Source: Macrobrachium rosenbergii (taxonomy: Eukaryota; Arthropoda; Malacostraca; Decapoda; Palaemonidae). From it: a stretch of DNA of 64,000 nucleotides. Positions 41,201 to 53,817 of this stretch are shown here, piece after piece (positions within the stretch are counted from its first letter, which is position 1; every line of letters begins with the position of its first letter). The stretch spans positions 31,287,501 to 31,351,500 of the forward strand of contig NC_089744.1 of the NCBI RefSeq assembly GCF_040412425.1, read 5' to 3'. A model generated the notes under the pieces. The model was not told the origin of the DNA. It was given only the letters and a program-made list of their open reading frames with translations, and did not search any database. Made by a program: the position numbers and the translations under genes.

Positions 41201-43265
41201 GTTCAACAGCGACTACCAAAACCTGTTTTTTAGGCAAAAAGTAATTTTGTGTAATTATGAAAAATCTTCACTTACCTAGAAGGCATATTTCCTTTGTAAT
41301 TGGAAGGGGTATGGTCATGAGGGTGACTATGGAGACAAGACAACACTAACATATTCGCATGGTTGGAAGTGGTGGGTTTAGATAATGGAAAGTGAAAATA
41401 CAATACAGTACAGTGTTAATATAAAACGTTAATAGATTCTAATCAAAGCTAATAGGGACACAAATCCTTGACAACTATGGAATAGGTTCCATTGGAAATG
41501 TTTTTGTTATTTTACTAATTATGTAAACTCACTTCACCCCACACTCAGTATTTAGGATGGTAAAACATGCCAGATTTTCTTAATTTCAGTTTGTGCTCAC
41601 ATCACTGATCAGTGTGTAATGGTAGTGAGCATTGAAAAACACCAATAACTGTTTTTTTTTAGATTTTTCTGCATAAGGAAAATTTTCAAAGAACTGAAGT
41701 GATCATAGGTATGCTCCCATTATGTAGTTGTTATTGCATAAAACACATTTTTCATACAAACCCATCAGTCATATAGTTATTATTTGGAGTTGAAATGTTC
41801 CCAAACCATTGTATTCATGTGCCATGTAGACAGAAGATAAAGATACAGAATAGCTTCGCTTATGAACATGCAGTTACTTACGTCTGGTGACCTCATGTTT
41901 ATATAGTTTTGAGGCCTTTAATTCATCCACGATCTGTCGTATACTTCAATGGGATCCTCGCTAATCCTTGACCTTCTGTCAATTTGAAGATTTTTAGTAA
42001 CCTACTCTTGCAGTCTATAGGACATAATACCCAGTTTGACCTTTTGATGTTAATGCCTCAAATTTTTTGTTGGCCAATCCTGACCATCAAATTTCCTGGA
42101 CTCTTTCATCCAAGAGAAGTGGGTGAAGGCCTCTTAAGTGCTCTCTTTATTCCATCATTTGCAAAATGATCTGCGTATTTGATGTCCCCTCCTGTTTGCA
42201 TTCCTCTTCCTGCTTCCAGCAGCTTGGAGAGTAGATTCTGTTATATACCATCAGGGTAGTATATAAGTTTGTTTTACTTGTATTTGTTCTCTCATTAGAC
42301 CCAGAATCATTAGAGTAACACCATATGGGTTAAGTAGCTTAAATTTTGTGCAGACTTCCTTTACCTCTTGACACACATCCCAAGGGAATTTCTATTGAGG
42401 CCAAGTATCCTTTGTCACCCTCACACCAGTATATTCCATGAAAATTTAGATACCCATATTTTTGGCAGCTATCCAGTTTAATTTTCAAGAGAAGTTTATG
42501 AAAGGGCTACCAGACACTCTGCCCAGAGTAAGCTTACTGCCTTCACATTGTTGGGATTTGTGATTGCCAGTTTAAAAGAGAATTCTCTCCTCCCCTCACC
42601 ACTCTTTCATTATTGGCTATTGTATTGCTGAAAGAAGCAAAGGATATAAGTATCTGCCATCATGGAATAAAAGGCATTCCATTCCCAAGCTCATTTTTTT
42701 CAGGTTGCATCTCTGAATCTGGGTCTCCTTTTCAGTCTCTCCTCCTTAATAGGACTTTACCTGATCCTGCCCTATCTCAGAAAGGCACATAGGAGACCCT
42801 CAAGAAGGGTTTTCTGCAGAACTTGTTGATTAATAATGGCCTTCCTCGTAGCACTTCTTCTATCAAATGTTCGTAGAAGCCAAAAATTTTCCCCTCATGA
42901 CTTTATTACAGACACCCAACCAACAGATTCTGAAGCCTTTGCTATGATGAACTGCATCTTAAGCTTTTTAATACTTTGTTTAATGCTGAGCCATGTGTTT
43001 AGCTTCCATAATCTAAGTACAGTAGATAGAATAGATGAATTGTATAGTAATATCACAGTGGATCTGTTAGCTCCCTGAGTTATATGGGATAGTTTTGTAT
43101 CAGGTTTGACATTTTTGCTTTCCAGTTCAAGTGTGTATTATCACTTATTAAACTTGGGAATTTTATGGCTAAGAGGAATTTTATGGTTAAGGTAAAAGAT
43201 ATAAAATTGTTCTACATATTTGTACGGTGTCACGGTTCCCTTACCATCTGAGATATTTACAAAAT
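41201..43265. other. No gene supported
   Basis: Frames here are short and unrecognised; 42836-43078 is open for 80 residues but has no convincing homology. Confidence 0.4.
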
Positions 43266-43645
43266 TTGAATACATTTATGTTTTCATTAGAAAATTATAA
43301 ATCTACTGATGATGTAGTTACCTACTTTCATTATTGAAATATTAAATAATATGCTGGGAATACACAGGTTTGTGGAAGTGTGAAAATCAGCAGTCATCCA
43401 GTTAAACTATTTTGAGTTTAGCTTGGTAACATATTTAATGTGGTTAAATGCAAGGTTGAATACATTTATGTTTTCATTAGAAAATTATAAATCTACTGAT
43501 GATGTAGTTACCTACTTTCATTATTGAAATACTAAATAATATGCTGGGAATACACAGGTTTGTGGAAGTGTGAAAATCAGCAGTCATCCAGTTAAACTAT
43601 TTTGAGTTTAGCTTGGTAACATATTTAATGTGGTTAAATGCAAGG
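43266..43645. repeat. 190-bp tandem duplication
   Basis: 43266-43455 and 43456-43645 are nearly identical; I see one clear difference (GAAATATTAAA against GAAATACTAAA). The near-identity indicates a recent duplication. Confidence 0.95.
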
Positions 43646-44500
43646 AGGAGCAATGCGCTACTTAGAGCCATTCCTTCAGGGACACCATTTTCCAATTTTA
43701 TGTATCTGAATAAGTGTTTGCTGTTGTCATATGAAAAGTGGAGTTTGTTGAGAAGTTTTTTATGAATGTAGATAAGTAGTCACAAAGACTGTTTTTATAG
43801 TTATATAGTGTTTGTAGTGCAGCATATCTCCAGGTAACATTATAGGCATTTTGGATGTCAAAATACATTGTAACAGTTAAATGTTTCCGTTCAAATCCTT
43901 TTCGAATATGATCTAAGTGACATATCAGGTCAAGTTTAAATCTATTTTTCAGCAACTCGTATTGATATGTGGGGATTATTTGCCTTCGAAACCCATGTTA
44001 ACCTTGAGTTCATGTTTTTTCCCAAACTACATAGACTTCTTAAAGACACTGATCTATATTTTGGTGGACTGTTAGGATCCTTTCCTGTTTTTGTTATTGG
44101 TATAGTGATAGCATATCACTATTCTTTTGGGTACAGTTTCTTGGTTTAAAGTTGTTTGTAGAATGTTAGTAAAAAAAACTTTGGGCTCTGGGGCTAGAAC
44201 TTTGATTACATCAAATTTAAGGTTGTTGTGATAGAACTGCTGTTATAGGAAGAAAGATAAAATTCTAATCCTTCAATCATAAGCCATTTATTACAATATA
44301 GATCTTCAGCTGTTTTAATAGTGTGACTGTGTTTTGCTTATTTTCAAAGAAGTATTCAGTAAGATTCTGTTTAGTGTTAGTTTATTCTAGACGTTTGCCA
44401 AGTGTATTTAGTACTACATATGGATCATTAGCTCTTAGTCCATCTTTTGGTAAGGTAAGTCTTGGTGGTCTTGTATTTGATCCGTTAACTGTCTGATTGA
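43646..44500 (-). pseudogene. LINE reverse transcriptase remnant
   Basis: On the minus strand: ITKTGKDPNSPPKYRSVSL near 44100-44040, SLGKNMNSRLTWV, then from 43955 IRKGFERKHLTVTMYFDIQN followed by AYNVTWRYAALQTLYN, TANTYSDT and, after a shift, LENGVPEGMALSSALL. These are RT blocks of the Jockey-like LINEs (KPGKDP, YRPISL, the DIEKAYD-type palm and the GVPQGSVLS block). The Asp of the palm block reads as Asn in AYN, and stops occur, so it is dead. Confidence 0.8.
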
Positions 44501-44568
44501 CAGGCATAGTAGACAAACATGTCTGTTGTAACTGGCAGTGACTCTGCTGATGAGCATAAAGTTATTTA

Positions 44569-44761
44569 CAGGCAGTCCCCAGTTATTGGCGATCTAGTTT
44601 TATGGCGCTTGTCTAGCAACAAAAATCGGTTATTAGCGCTGATACATACCTAACAGAAGTGGCGTTCTCCGGTTATCAGCGCCGTTACCTGGTTATCAGC
44701 GATTTTCACTTATCGTCTCGCTGTCGGAATCAAACCCCCACTGATAACTGAGAACCGCCTG
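44569..44761. mobile_element. pogo-like MITE
   Basis: Left CAGGCAGTCCCCAGTTAT, right ATAACTGAGAACCGCCTG. 193 bp; internal GGTTATCAGCG repeats. Left flank is TA. Confidence 0.8.
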
Positions 44762-44851
44762 CATAAGTATTTGTCTCAGACATGTCTAGCTCTGATATTT
44801 TACGGTAAACCACTCAGTTGGGATTCATTTTGCGGCTGAAAGGTTTCTCTA

Positions 44852-45130
44852 CAGTGGACCCCTTCCTATCCACAGTCCCAGATTTGCGACTTCACCTATT
44901 CGCAGATTTTTCTGTGGAACGTATTCGTGGAAAGTTCACCCATTCATATAATTTTCGTGACTGAACTATTAAAACACTCTGGTATAAGTGTTTTTAGAGG
45001 AGTTTTTTTTTATTTGAACTATCAAAATAGGCAGTTCTAAGCTTTTTTAGATGGGTATCAAGTATTCGCGGATTTAAGCTATTCGTAGGGGATTGTGGTA
45101 CGCATCCCTGCGAATACCAGGGGTCGACTG
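44852..45130. mobile_element. pogo-like MITE
   Basis: Left CAGTGGACCCCTTCCTATCC, right CCAGGGGTCGACTG, with TA on both sides. 279 bp, non-coding. Confidence 0.8.
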
Positions 45131-45314
45131 TATACAGTTTTTGCATTGCTGTGGTTGCCTATTTTGTCCCAATGTTAATTTTTTTGAGTGATATTTATTT
45201 TTTTCATCCACTAGACAGCATAAATTTCAGTGTTTCCCTATCACCCTTGGAGAAAATCTAATATTATTCTATCCACAGTATTTGTCCACTTTTTGAGAAT
45301 ATTACTATCCCTTG

Positions 45315-45486
45315 TACAGTCACTCAAAAATGTTTTGCAACATACTTCAAACTTTCTGGACAACAGTATATAATAGTCACATCTGGCAACTCTGTTGTAC
45401 GTGCATGAAACAAGCACAGACACGTTTTTATTTCTATCATTATAATTCCTTTATTTCTCTCTTCATCATTATTGTAATTCTTTTAT

Positions 45487-45531
<45 letters not shown>

Positions 45532-45898
45532 GCCACTAAGTATCCATTGGGTGTTACCTAATTTTTTCCCTATACTGTACTTTTCCATTGGGTTATTTAT
45601 CCATGAAGAAGAACATCTCTGAAGTTACTCCCATAAGGATTAAATGGATTACTAATTATAGTTTTTTGTTTGATTCTTTTACCCTACCATCTTGAGCAAA
45701 ATTTTTCAAAATGTTTCATTATTTTTTGCAATACGGATTTTTCATTCACCATTCTTTTTTATATTGTTAACCTTATGATTAATAACCAAAATTGAATAAG
45801 AAAAGCACATTGTCGTGCATATAGAAAACGAATAAATTATTGTTAGGTGAACAAAAGCTAATGGAACATGTTGCAAAATATTTTTGAGTGACTGTACA
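45315..45898. mobile_element. Tc1/mariner-type MITE with about 30-bp TIRs
   Basis: Left TACAGTCACTCAAAAATGTT plus TTGCAACAT; right ATGTTGCAAAATATTTTTGA plus GTGACTGTA. Starting TACAGT.ACTCAAAA is typical of Tc1-like ends, TA target. A (CT)n tract sits at 45491-45528. Confidence 0.85.
45491..45528. repeat. (CT)n microsatellite
   Basis: About 38 bases of CT repeats within the preceding MITE. Confidence 0.95.
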
Positions 45899-46967
45899 GA
45901 TTCACAGTTATGATAATTTTCTGACTGGTGTTTGTTGTGGTTTCCACTAAACACTCATTTCCTCTTATTTGCCTAGAGGACATATCCTTTGATAAACATC
46001 TCAGTAGTACAATAGATAATTTTACAGTTAAGGTCAAAGTAAAGTAACAAGAAACCCTGACCATTTTCACTTCCAAAAAAGTAGTCAAAATGGATTAGGG
46101 TTGGATATGGTTTCCATTTTTATGTTTGCCTCACTTGTTTCAGGTGGTTCCAGATTTGCATGTACAGTATCAGCTTGTTGTCTGAATCTTAAAGAAAAAG
46201 TGTAGAGGAATCTGAACATGTGCATTGGCTGTAAAGGGTCAAGGAAAATTTACTTATACTAAGATGTAGGTTAGTTAATTAATATAGGACAGCTTTCCTC
46301 CCGGTGAGGGGTTCTTACGAGATCTAGATGAAGTATATGCTGTTCCCTCAGCACCCTTAGGCCCACCACTGATGACAAGGCTTTATATAATTCTTTCTCT
46401 TCATGATGTAGGTTTTGTTTTTGCTTATTTTTTTATAAAATTTTCTTCTATTACAGTCACCACCCTACTTACGAAAATTCATGTTACGAACATTCAGAGA
46501 TATGAACAAACAGGGTCGTAAATGAAAATCGTGTTTGGGGCACTCCCCTTTGCCACCCATAAATTCAGATTTTGCTCTGCATGCTTATTCTGCCAATAAG
46601 GATTTTTGCAAAGGGCAGAAGAACACGAGGAAGAAGAACCTGTTCCTTAACCCCTTCCCTGATTGTCCCTAGTATTTTCATGATTAACTACCATAGAATC
46701 TTCTTATAACCATGGGAATACTTGTTCATACTTGTAAAATATTTCTACTTATTTTCTATCTTTCCGATTAAACTCATTCTTTGATGAATTCCCATTTTCT
46801 ATATTTCCTCTGCCAATAGGAAGCATTTAGTATGTATTTTTGTCAATAGATGGCAGTGTGCACTGTTTACTTTGTGAACTTCCAATATCAGATGCTACTC
46901 CTGCAAAATGCTCCCCAAGTTCATAGCTTTCAAAGCATGGAAAAAATACTAATTCTTCCAACATGAT

Positions 46968-47105
46968 ATACAAACCTGAGGTCCTTTCCTTTAGGAATTA
47001 CTTTCAGCGAAGCTGGAAACGGCCATTGAACTTTCAAACAAGGTGATTAGGCAGTTTACTGTCCCGGAGGTGGGAGTCCCGCCTGCCCGGATGTAAACAT
47101 TCCAT
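46968..47105 (+). repeat. DIRS B2 left terminal repeat
   Basis: Inverse of 53935-54082; shared blocks include TTACTTTCAGCGAAGCTGGAA and the CGGATGTAAACATT end. Also matched directly by 59531-59680 (B3) and in diverged form by 28929-28985 (B1). Confidence 0.85.
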
Positions 47106-47207
47106 TTTGCTTTCGGCCATAGTGCGCTGCAGATGTGTTTCTCGCTCTCTTCCCTGACTGTGGTTGAGCTGTTTTCCCGGTGGGATTTTTCTTGTTGTTT
47201 TTCTCTC

Positions 47208-50200
47208 ATGAATGTTGATAAACCTCGCAAGCCCTCCTTCCCCCAGCATGTGTGCCTGGAATAGTGGGTAGGAAGTGCAATAGCTTCCGATCTAATGTTG
47301 ACATGGAACCACATGCCCTTTGCTCCTCTTGCAGGGGGTGTGTGTGTGTTCACGTAATTCACCTTGTTCAGAGTGTTGTTCCTGGTCTGCCGAGCAATGG
47401 GTGAAGTTTTAGGGGAGGAGACAGTACCAAAGGAAGCCCGCCAAGGCATCATCTGAAGGTTATAAGCCCCTGATGACTCCCTTGGTGGCTGACCTGTCGG
47501 GATCGTTTCTCCCTCCTGGCAAGCTTCCCCTTCTTGCTGCCTCTCCTTCGGGTGAGGACTCCCCCTCATCTTCTTCAATCACTTCGTCAGGTGTGGAAGG
47601 CCACAGGGGAGCGGACGATCAGGATATCCTTTCAGGGGTCTCTCCTCGCTCTGGGGGGAACTTTTTCCCCCCCGGAACGAGCAGACTCCCTCTAGGTTGC
47701 AGACCTCATCTCTACCAGGCTTCATCTGGCATCCCATCATTGGAGGGCCTGATTTCCCATCTGTCTGGCGCTCCTGTGATTACCCACACCGTTACCCACA
47801 CCGCGACTACTGCCACCACGTCAACAGTCACCATGACTTCATTCGCCAAGTTGCCAGTGACTGTTGCCTCGCACCTGGGTACCCAGGTATCATCCGCGCC
47901 TGCCTCTCACCATGCCATGCCACTGCCGCCTGGCTTCCTGGCTCTGCCATCCCTGCCTGGCCCCTCCAGCTTGGTTACCTCATTGGTACCCTACATCGCG
48001 GTTCCTGCTCCTGCTGTTCCTGCTGTTGCCAACCTACGCTCATTCCCCACTCCAGTCCCGGCTCCTGGCTACCTGACTCTCAGCCCGGCCTGGCTCCTGT
48101 TCCTGCTCCACCCGTGCTGACCACCCACATTTTGGCTCCTGGCTTACCTGGCTCCCATGCTGCTCCTCCCACCCCAGTCGCTGCTGGTCTGATCGTTGAC
48201 GTCTCCGCTGCCTGGGTTGCTCCTGCTTCCTGGCCCCTCTGGCTGCTCCTGCATCTTCTGCTGCTCCTTCCTAGATGGGGGACCTGGCTGCCACCCTGAA
48301 GAAGAAATTGAAGAAGAGGTCTCAGAAGGTGTTGTCGTCTTCATCGTCTTCGTCTTTGTTGTCCTTGTCGTCTGCTACCTCTTCCTCTTCTTCTTCTGAG
48401 GTTCGTTGGGTGAAGAAGGCTGTCTCTCCCTCCCCTAAGAAGTCTCGCCCTGAGACTTCTAAGGGACTGCCTCTTTCCACAGGGAAGGCAGTGGGATCGC
48501 TCATCGGCTCATCCCAGCCCGCAGGCCAGGGAACTGATTTGTTGACCCCAGGGTCAGTCGTCTCTAGAGCCGAGGGCGTACAGACCTCGGTTTGCACTCC
48601 TGTTGCCGTGCTGAAGAAGTCCACTTCTAAGGCTGCGCTGAGCTGAGTACCTGGGTCTGTAAGGAGACTCGGCTACCCCGGACTGGTACCGGAGAGACCT
48701 CTCTCTATACGACACGGGCACAGGACGAGAGAAAGAGCCCGGACATGCAGGTGTCTCGGCTCTTCCTGCTGGCACTTCCACGAGTGCCAAGCAAGGCTCC
48801 TGGGAAGGTGCTTCGGCCCCTCGAGTCCGAACACCTGGTAAGACGGAGAAGAGTTCCCCTGCTGTCTTCTCGTGAGGTTTCGGCCTCGAAGAAGACTAGG
48901 GCCCGTCTAGAGGACAGCACAAGTTCTTGCCAGCCAGCTGCTCATTCGACTCTGCCCAGTCCCCAGCCACATTTGCATGGCCAGCCTGGCTTGGGAGTCA
49001 CTTGACTCGCGTGAACCGCTCCGCTTTCCTCGGGACAAGGCTTCACCAAGGCGAAACCGTTCTCCTCGACCCAAGTTGCCATCAACACCGCGGGTTGGTG
49101 ACCACTCTCGGCCCACTGCTCCTGCTGGTTCTGCCAGCAAGACTGGCGGGGGTGCCCGATCCTCCTTGCCGGTCCCCTCAACCTCCTGGGCTTCCCCTGG
49201 AAGGTGCGAGTTGGACAGGAGTACATTCCTGGGTCTGCTGAGGTTCTCCCTCCTGCGGGGAGAGTAGATCGGGAGGAAGCACCCTGGAAGGACTCAAGGG
49301 TCCTCTTCCCCAGGACGTGGACACCCCCAAGATACAGAGGACCTTTGCAGAGGTTATTGCACTGATTCATCAGTACAATGACCTTGGGGAAGGGACCGCG
49401 ACCTCATTTGTGGATCGTCCTTCACGCCTCGAATCCTTCTGGGGTCTGGAAAAGAAACCCAAGGTTTCGGTGGGGCTGCCGTGGTCCACACTTGCCAAGA
49501 GGGTTCTCAACCAAGTGAATACCCTTGTGGCTGGGCAAGACAATTTGCTTCATTCGAACTGCTTGGACAAGCTGCTTTCCCCTCCTCTGCCTCAAAAGAA
49601 GCGATTCTACACACCCTCAGAAGGGTCACTGCTACCTAAGCAGGTTGCCCCAGACCTGGTCCGTCTAGGTCCAGGTCTCTTGTTGTAGCAACTTACTGCG
49701 GAAGGCATCTCCCTTTCACAGAAAGAGGCAGCAACCCTGGAAGCCACCGCCATGGCGGCTCTCCAGGCAGTCTCCTGGTTGGATCTGTGGTTGTTCACAG
49801 TATCCAGAGTGGCTGCCTCCTCAGGTGCTGTCATACCTGGGGAGGACTCTGCTTTTGGGAGACTGTGCCAGTCTGGAGGTAGAGCCATCTCCTACCTCGC
49901 CCACCAGACAGCAAACCTGTGGACCAACCTGGTTCTTAAGTGAAGAGACACCGTTCTTTCTTGCTTTGCCAGGTCCGTGGTACCCAAATTGGCAATGACC
50001 CCGCGGAACGGACCGTTGCTGGGTTCTGCCTCTTTCTTCCCTAGAGAGTTGGTAGATGCTGCAGTGGACAAGCGTTGGGCTGATGACAACGACCGCCTTG
50101 TCCACCAGGCAGTGGCTAAGACCTCCTGGTCTTCGCGCTTCACTGTAGCCCGGCTTTCAGGCCAGGCTAGCACTTCCTTGGCCCCTAAGAAGTCCCAGAC

Positions 50201-50330
50201 TTTGAAGGGAACCTGCAGGAACACCCAGCCTTCTTCTTCCTCTGGAAAGGGTGGGCATTCTCACCCCTTTCAGCCTGCCTTCCAGTCTGGTAAAGGGGGC
50301 AGGGGGAAGAAGAAGAAGGGGAAACACTAG
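47208..50330 (+). pseudogene. DIRS B2 gag
   Basis: Met at 47208 (MNVDKPRKPSFPQHVC) with an early TAG; then RKCNSFRSNVDMEPHALCSS and CRGC, the Cys motif shared with B3. A long Ser/Pro/Ala-rich middle (47473-48660) changes frame repeatedly. The conserved C-terminal domain runs 49317-50330: QRTFAEVIALIHQYNDLGEG, RLESFWGLEKKPKVSVGLPW, SGAVIPGEDSAFGRLCQSGG and LVDAAVDKRWADDNDRLVHQ, ending in a basic tail KGGRGKKKKGKH. A stop in 49686-49688 and another near 49943 break it. Role as the particle/RNA-binding protein is inferred. Confidence 0.75.
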
Positions 50331-50419
50331 GGGTGGCGTTTCCCCTCGACTGCTGCCGAAGGTTGGGGAGGGGTTGCCTATCGAGCCATTGGGCAACATG
50401 GCAGCAATACGGAGCCGAG

Positions 50420-51340
50420 ACCTGGGTAGTGGATGTCCTTCGGGAGGGATATCTATTACCCTTCGAGTCTCGGCCACCCCTCACCATCACACCGGTCAGT
50501 CTCTGCACTTACGTTCCTGGATCTCTGAAGGACATCGCACTAATGCAAGAAGTGTGGGCCATGCTGAGAAAGGGTGCTGTAGAAGTCGTGTTGGATTGGT
50601 CCCCAGGCTTTTACAACCAGTTCTTTCTCATAGAGAAAGCCACGGGCAGTTGGAGACCAGTCATAGACCTCTCTCCCCTGAACCATTTCGTTCGCCAGAC
50701 TCGATTCACAAAGGAGACTGCGCGATCCGTGCTCACCTCCATCAGGGAGAACATCTTCATGCTTACAGTGGATTTGAAGGATGCGTATTTTCAAATACCC
50801 ATTCATCCGTCCTCTCACAAGTACCTCTGCTTTATCCTCGGGGAGACGGTCTTCCAATTCAGGGCACTCTGTTTCGGGCTCTCGACAGCTCCCCAGGTGT
50901 TCATGAGAGTGTTCATCTTGGTGTCAGCTTGGGCCCATTCGCTTGGGATATGTCTGTTGAGGTATTTGAAGATTGGCTGGTCCTGGCAAGCTCCCACTCA
51001 CAGTTGCTACAGGACAGAAATCAGCTCCTCGAGTTTTGCCGTGGTCTTGGGATTGTAGTAAATCTCGAGAAGTCGGATCTCAACCTCAAGCAGAGGATAA
51101 AGTACCTGGGCATGCTGATAGATACGGTAGCAGCCAAAGTATTTCCCTCGGACTCTCGTATCAGCAGGTTCAGGAAGGCGGCACAGCTGTTTCCGTCTTG
51201 GCAGGAACAGCCAGCTCAGCAATGGCAAGTCATCATCGGTCACGTGTCGTCGCTGGAGATGCTGGTCCCTCATGGGCATCTTCACCTTCAGCCTCTGCAG
51301 TGGAGACTGAAGGAGTTTTGGTCCCAGTCATGAGATCCCC
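50420..51340 (+). pseudogene. DIRS B2 reverse transcriptase, catalytic box hit by a deletion
   Basis: Motifs: GSWRPVIDLSPLNHFVRQTR, MLTVDLKDAYFQIPIHPSS (first catalytic Asp) and CFGLSTAPQVFMRVF. The YLDDW box of B1 and B3 appears here as TATTTGAAGATTGGCTG, one base short, which changes frame and removes one Asp at about 50963. The thumb continues in another frame: VVNLEKSDLNLKQRIKYLGM. The enzyme would therefore be dead. Confidence 0.85.
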
Positions 51341-51369
51341 AGTCCTTTCTCATTCCTCTTTCTGAGGAG

Positions 51370-52056
51370 GTGAGAGAGGACCTAGACTGGTGGATGGATG
51401 ACAGAAACCTCTTAATAGGAGTATGTCTGCATACTCCCCCTCCGGACATGCTTCTGTTCTCAGACGCATCGACGGAGGGATGGGGCGCACACCTGGAGGA
51501 GTTGCTGACTTCAGGAGTGTGGCACCGAGGTGACAAGCACCTTCACATCAACATCCTGGAGCTCAAGGCAGCCTTCCTGGCTCTCCAAGAGTTCCAGGAT
51601 CGAGCGATGGGACACTCCATGGTACTGACGAGCAACACTACCATGGTAGTGGCGTATGTCAACAAGCAGGGGCGTCTAGTGTCCCTCCCGCTTCACCAGT
51701 TGACAATGCAGGTATACGAGTGGATGCTGGCTCACTTGGTAGAGTTGTCAGTCAGGTACAATCCAGGCAAGAGGAATGTAGTGGCAGACAAGCTCAGCTG
51801 CCAGAATCAGTTGATCGGAACAAAGTGGTTCCTTCACCCGAAAGTCGCGGAAAGGTTCGACCTATGGGGGCGTCCAGTCATCGATCTGTTCGCCACCCAG
51901 AACAACAGAAAACTTCAGATCATCTGCTCAGTCATGCCGAACCCATGGGCCGCTGCGGAGGACGCGTTCCAACACCCGTGGGACAAGCTCTACGTCTACG
52001 CCTTTCCTCTGTTCTGTCTGATTCGCAGGGTGATCAGCCAAGTGATGATCACCTAA
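51370..52056 (+). pseudogene. DIRS B2 RNase H and downstream segment (open frame)
   Basis: A 228-residue open frame. LLFSDASTEGWGAHLEELL carries the first Asp, INILELKAAFLALQEF the Glu, KRNVVADKLS the last Asp. The middle Asp (DNT in B1) is replaced: LTSNTTMVVAYVNKQG. Then PVIDLFATQNNRKLQ and an FPLFCLIRRV end, the segment matching the methyltransferase-like part of family A. It reads well, but the missing Asp suggests no RNase H activity. Confidence 0.8.
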
Positions 52057-52186
52057 ATCTCAGGATAATTCTGGTGGCTCCCGAATGGCCTCAGGCCGTT
52101 TGGTATCCCAACCTACTAGCTCTCCTTTCTTAGGTGCAGAGAGAGATCCCCCCCCTGCCCAACCTGCGGTGCCAACCCCATGTTGA

Positions 52187-53250
52187 GTGGCATCAACTGG
52201 CAGTGCAGTCCCTGTGTCTTCAGAGCTGGAGGTTATCCACCACCTCCTGCGAGTGAGGTTTTTTGCGTCGCACAGCAACGAAGATGGCTGGATACCTCAG
52301 ACGATCCTCCACAGCGGTATACCAGGGAAAGTGGTCCGTCTTCTGTGGTTGGTGTCATGGACGGGGTATTTCTCCTGTCAGAGCTACTGTTCAGCAGGTC
52401 GCAGACTTCCTCGTCTTTCTTCGCCGAGAGAAGCTTTTCTCCGTTTCAGCAGTAAAAGGCTATCGAGCCGCACTCGGCCTTGTCTTGCAGCTGAAAGGGG
52501 TAGATATCTCCTCATCTTTCGAGATATCTCTACTGATGAGAAGCTTCGAGAGGTCTTGCCCACCCAGGGACCTCAGGCCCCCTGCATGGGATGTGACTCT
52601 TGTTCTAAGGAGCCTGACTCTTGCACCGTACGAGCCTTTACGAGAGTCGTCAGACAGGGATCTGACCCTCAACACTGTCTTCTTGCTTGCCTGGCATCGG
52701 TGAAGAGAGTTGGTGAACTTCACAGACTTTTCTTTCATGTTAAACACTCAAGGGGATGGGGATTGGTTATGCTCGACTTCGTCCCGGACTTTGTAGCGAA
52801 GACTCAGAACCCATCGGTCCCTGGCACTTGGTTCAAGTCCTTCACGATCCCCTCCCTAGAGGACTGTTTGTAATGACCCAGACAAGATGCTACTGTGTCC
52901 TGTTAGGGTGCTGCAGCGCTACCTGAAGAGGACTCGCCATCTCAGGCCTGAGTAACAACAACTCTTCTTTAGCGCTGGCTTGACTAAGAAAGAAGTGTCC
53001 AAGAACACGATTTCTTTCTGGCTTCATGAGAAAATAAGGAGAGCGTACTCTGCTACTGGAGAAGACAACACTGGTACGCTTCACCTGAGAGCTCATGAAG
53101 TCCACAGCATTGGTCCGTCCCTCGCATTCCGGAAGAATGTGTCAGTCCCACAGGTTTTGAAGGCAGGGGTGTGGTACGAACAGACCTTTGGGATGTTGCC
53201 CACAAGTCCTTGGACACTTTTTCCTTGGGTCCTTTGGTGGCTGCTCAACA
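52187..53250 (+). pseudogene. DIRS B2 tyrosine recombinase, catalytic residues lost
   Basis: N-terminal part in one frame at 52263-52703: MAGYLRRSSTAVYQGKWSVF, TVQQVADFLVFLRREK and LVLRSLTLAPYEPLRESSD. First Arg in SVKRVGELHRLF (52699). After more shifts: LCPVRVLQRYLKRTRHLRPE, KNTISFWLHEKIRRAYS, then LRAHEVHSIGPSLAFRKN, where the HxxR arginine is His. At the nucleophile (about 53180) about 15 bases present in B1 are missing, removing the Tyr. Dead. Confidence 0.85.
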
Positions 53251-53430
53251 AGTTGTGTAGCTTACCCGGCTCCTCTAACAAGAAAGGTTGCTTCTCGCCT
53301 AAAATATACGGTTGTGGATGGGAGAATGAATGTGGAGTGACTGGCCTCTCTTCCTTCTCTTCATCTCTGCTCTCTTCTAACGGGCAGGGGCGGACATGCT
53401 GTTACATGCTGGGTCTGGCGGTCGATGCAG

Positions 53431-53470
53431 GTAAGCACTCAACTAGAGCTTTTGTTCTATTTCCTTTCAG
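53431..53470 (+). other. Putative small intron near the 3' end of DIRS B2
   Basis: GATGCAG then GTAAGCACTC, ending ATTTCCTTTCAG before TATCATAGAAGC. Same relative place as 33329-33387 in B1. At 40 bp it is very short. Confidence 0.35.
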
Positions 53471-53817
53471 TATCATAGAAGCAAATCCACTCTTTCCTCT
53501 AGCAAGGAGAGGAAGGAGATCACGACAACAAGACAAACCCAGTGCTTGTATTTGCCTTAATGTCACCGACTACCAAAGTTCTTTCTAGCCTACTTTGCTT
53601 GAACTGACGTTTCCTCATTCATGCAAAGGGACCCAGAAGTCTGACAGTTGATCTCGCATTTCTTACAACCCGATCATTTTTTCAGAGGCGGTTTTCCTTT
53701 CCTCGCTCTATTGACTAAGAAGGGAACACAAGGTGTGGCGAACTGCAGTCAGTTCATAGAGACTGACTCAGATTCCTCCCTCCAACCAGTGAGTCTTCCT
53801 AATGTAAAGGACCGATG

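Noticed and set aside
42836..43078. 80-residue frame with slight likeness to a recombinase (AFLVALLLSNVRRS)
   Set aside because: Only one short similar stretch, with no other recombinase motif around it.
48144..50508. Several long minus-strand frames in DIRS B2
   Set aside because: They lie antisense to gag and RT in GC-rich sequence and have no recognisable motif.
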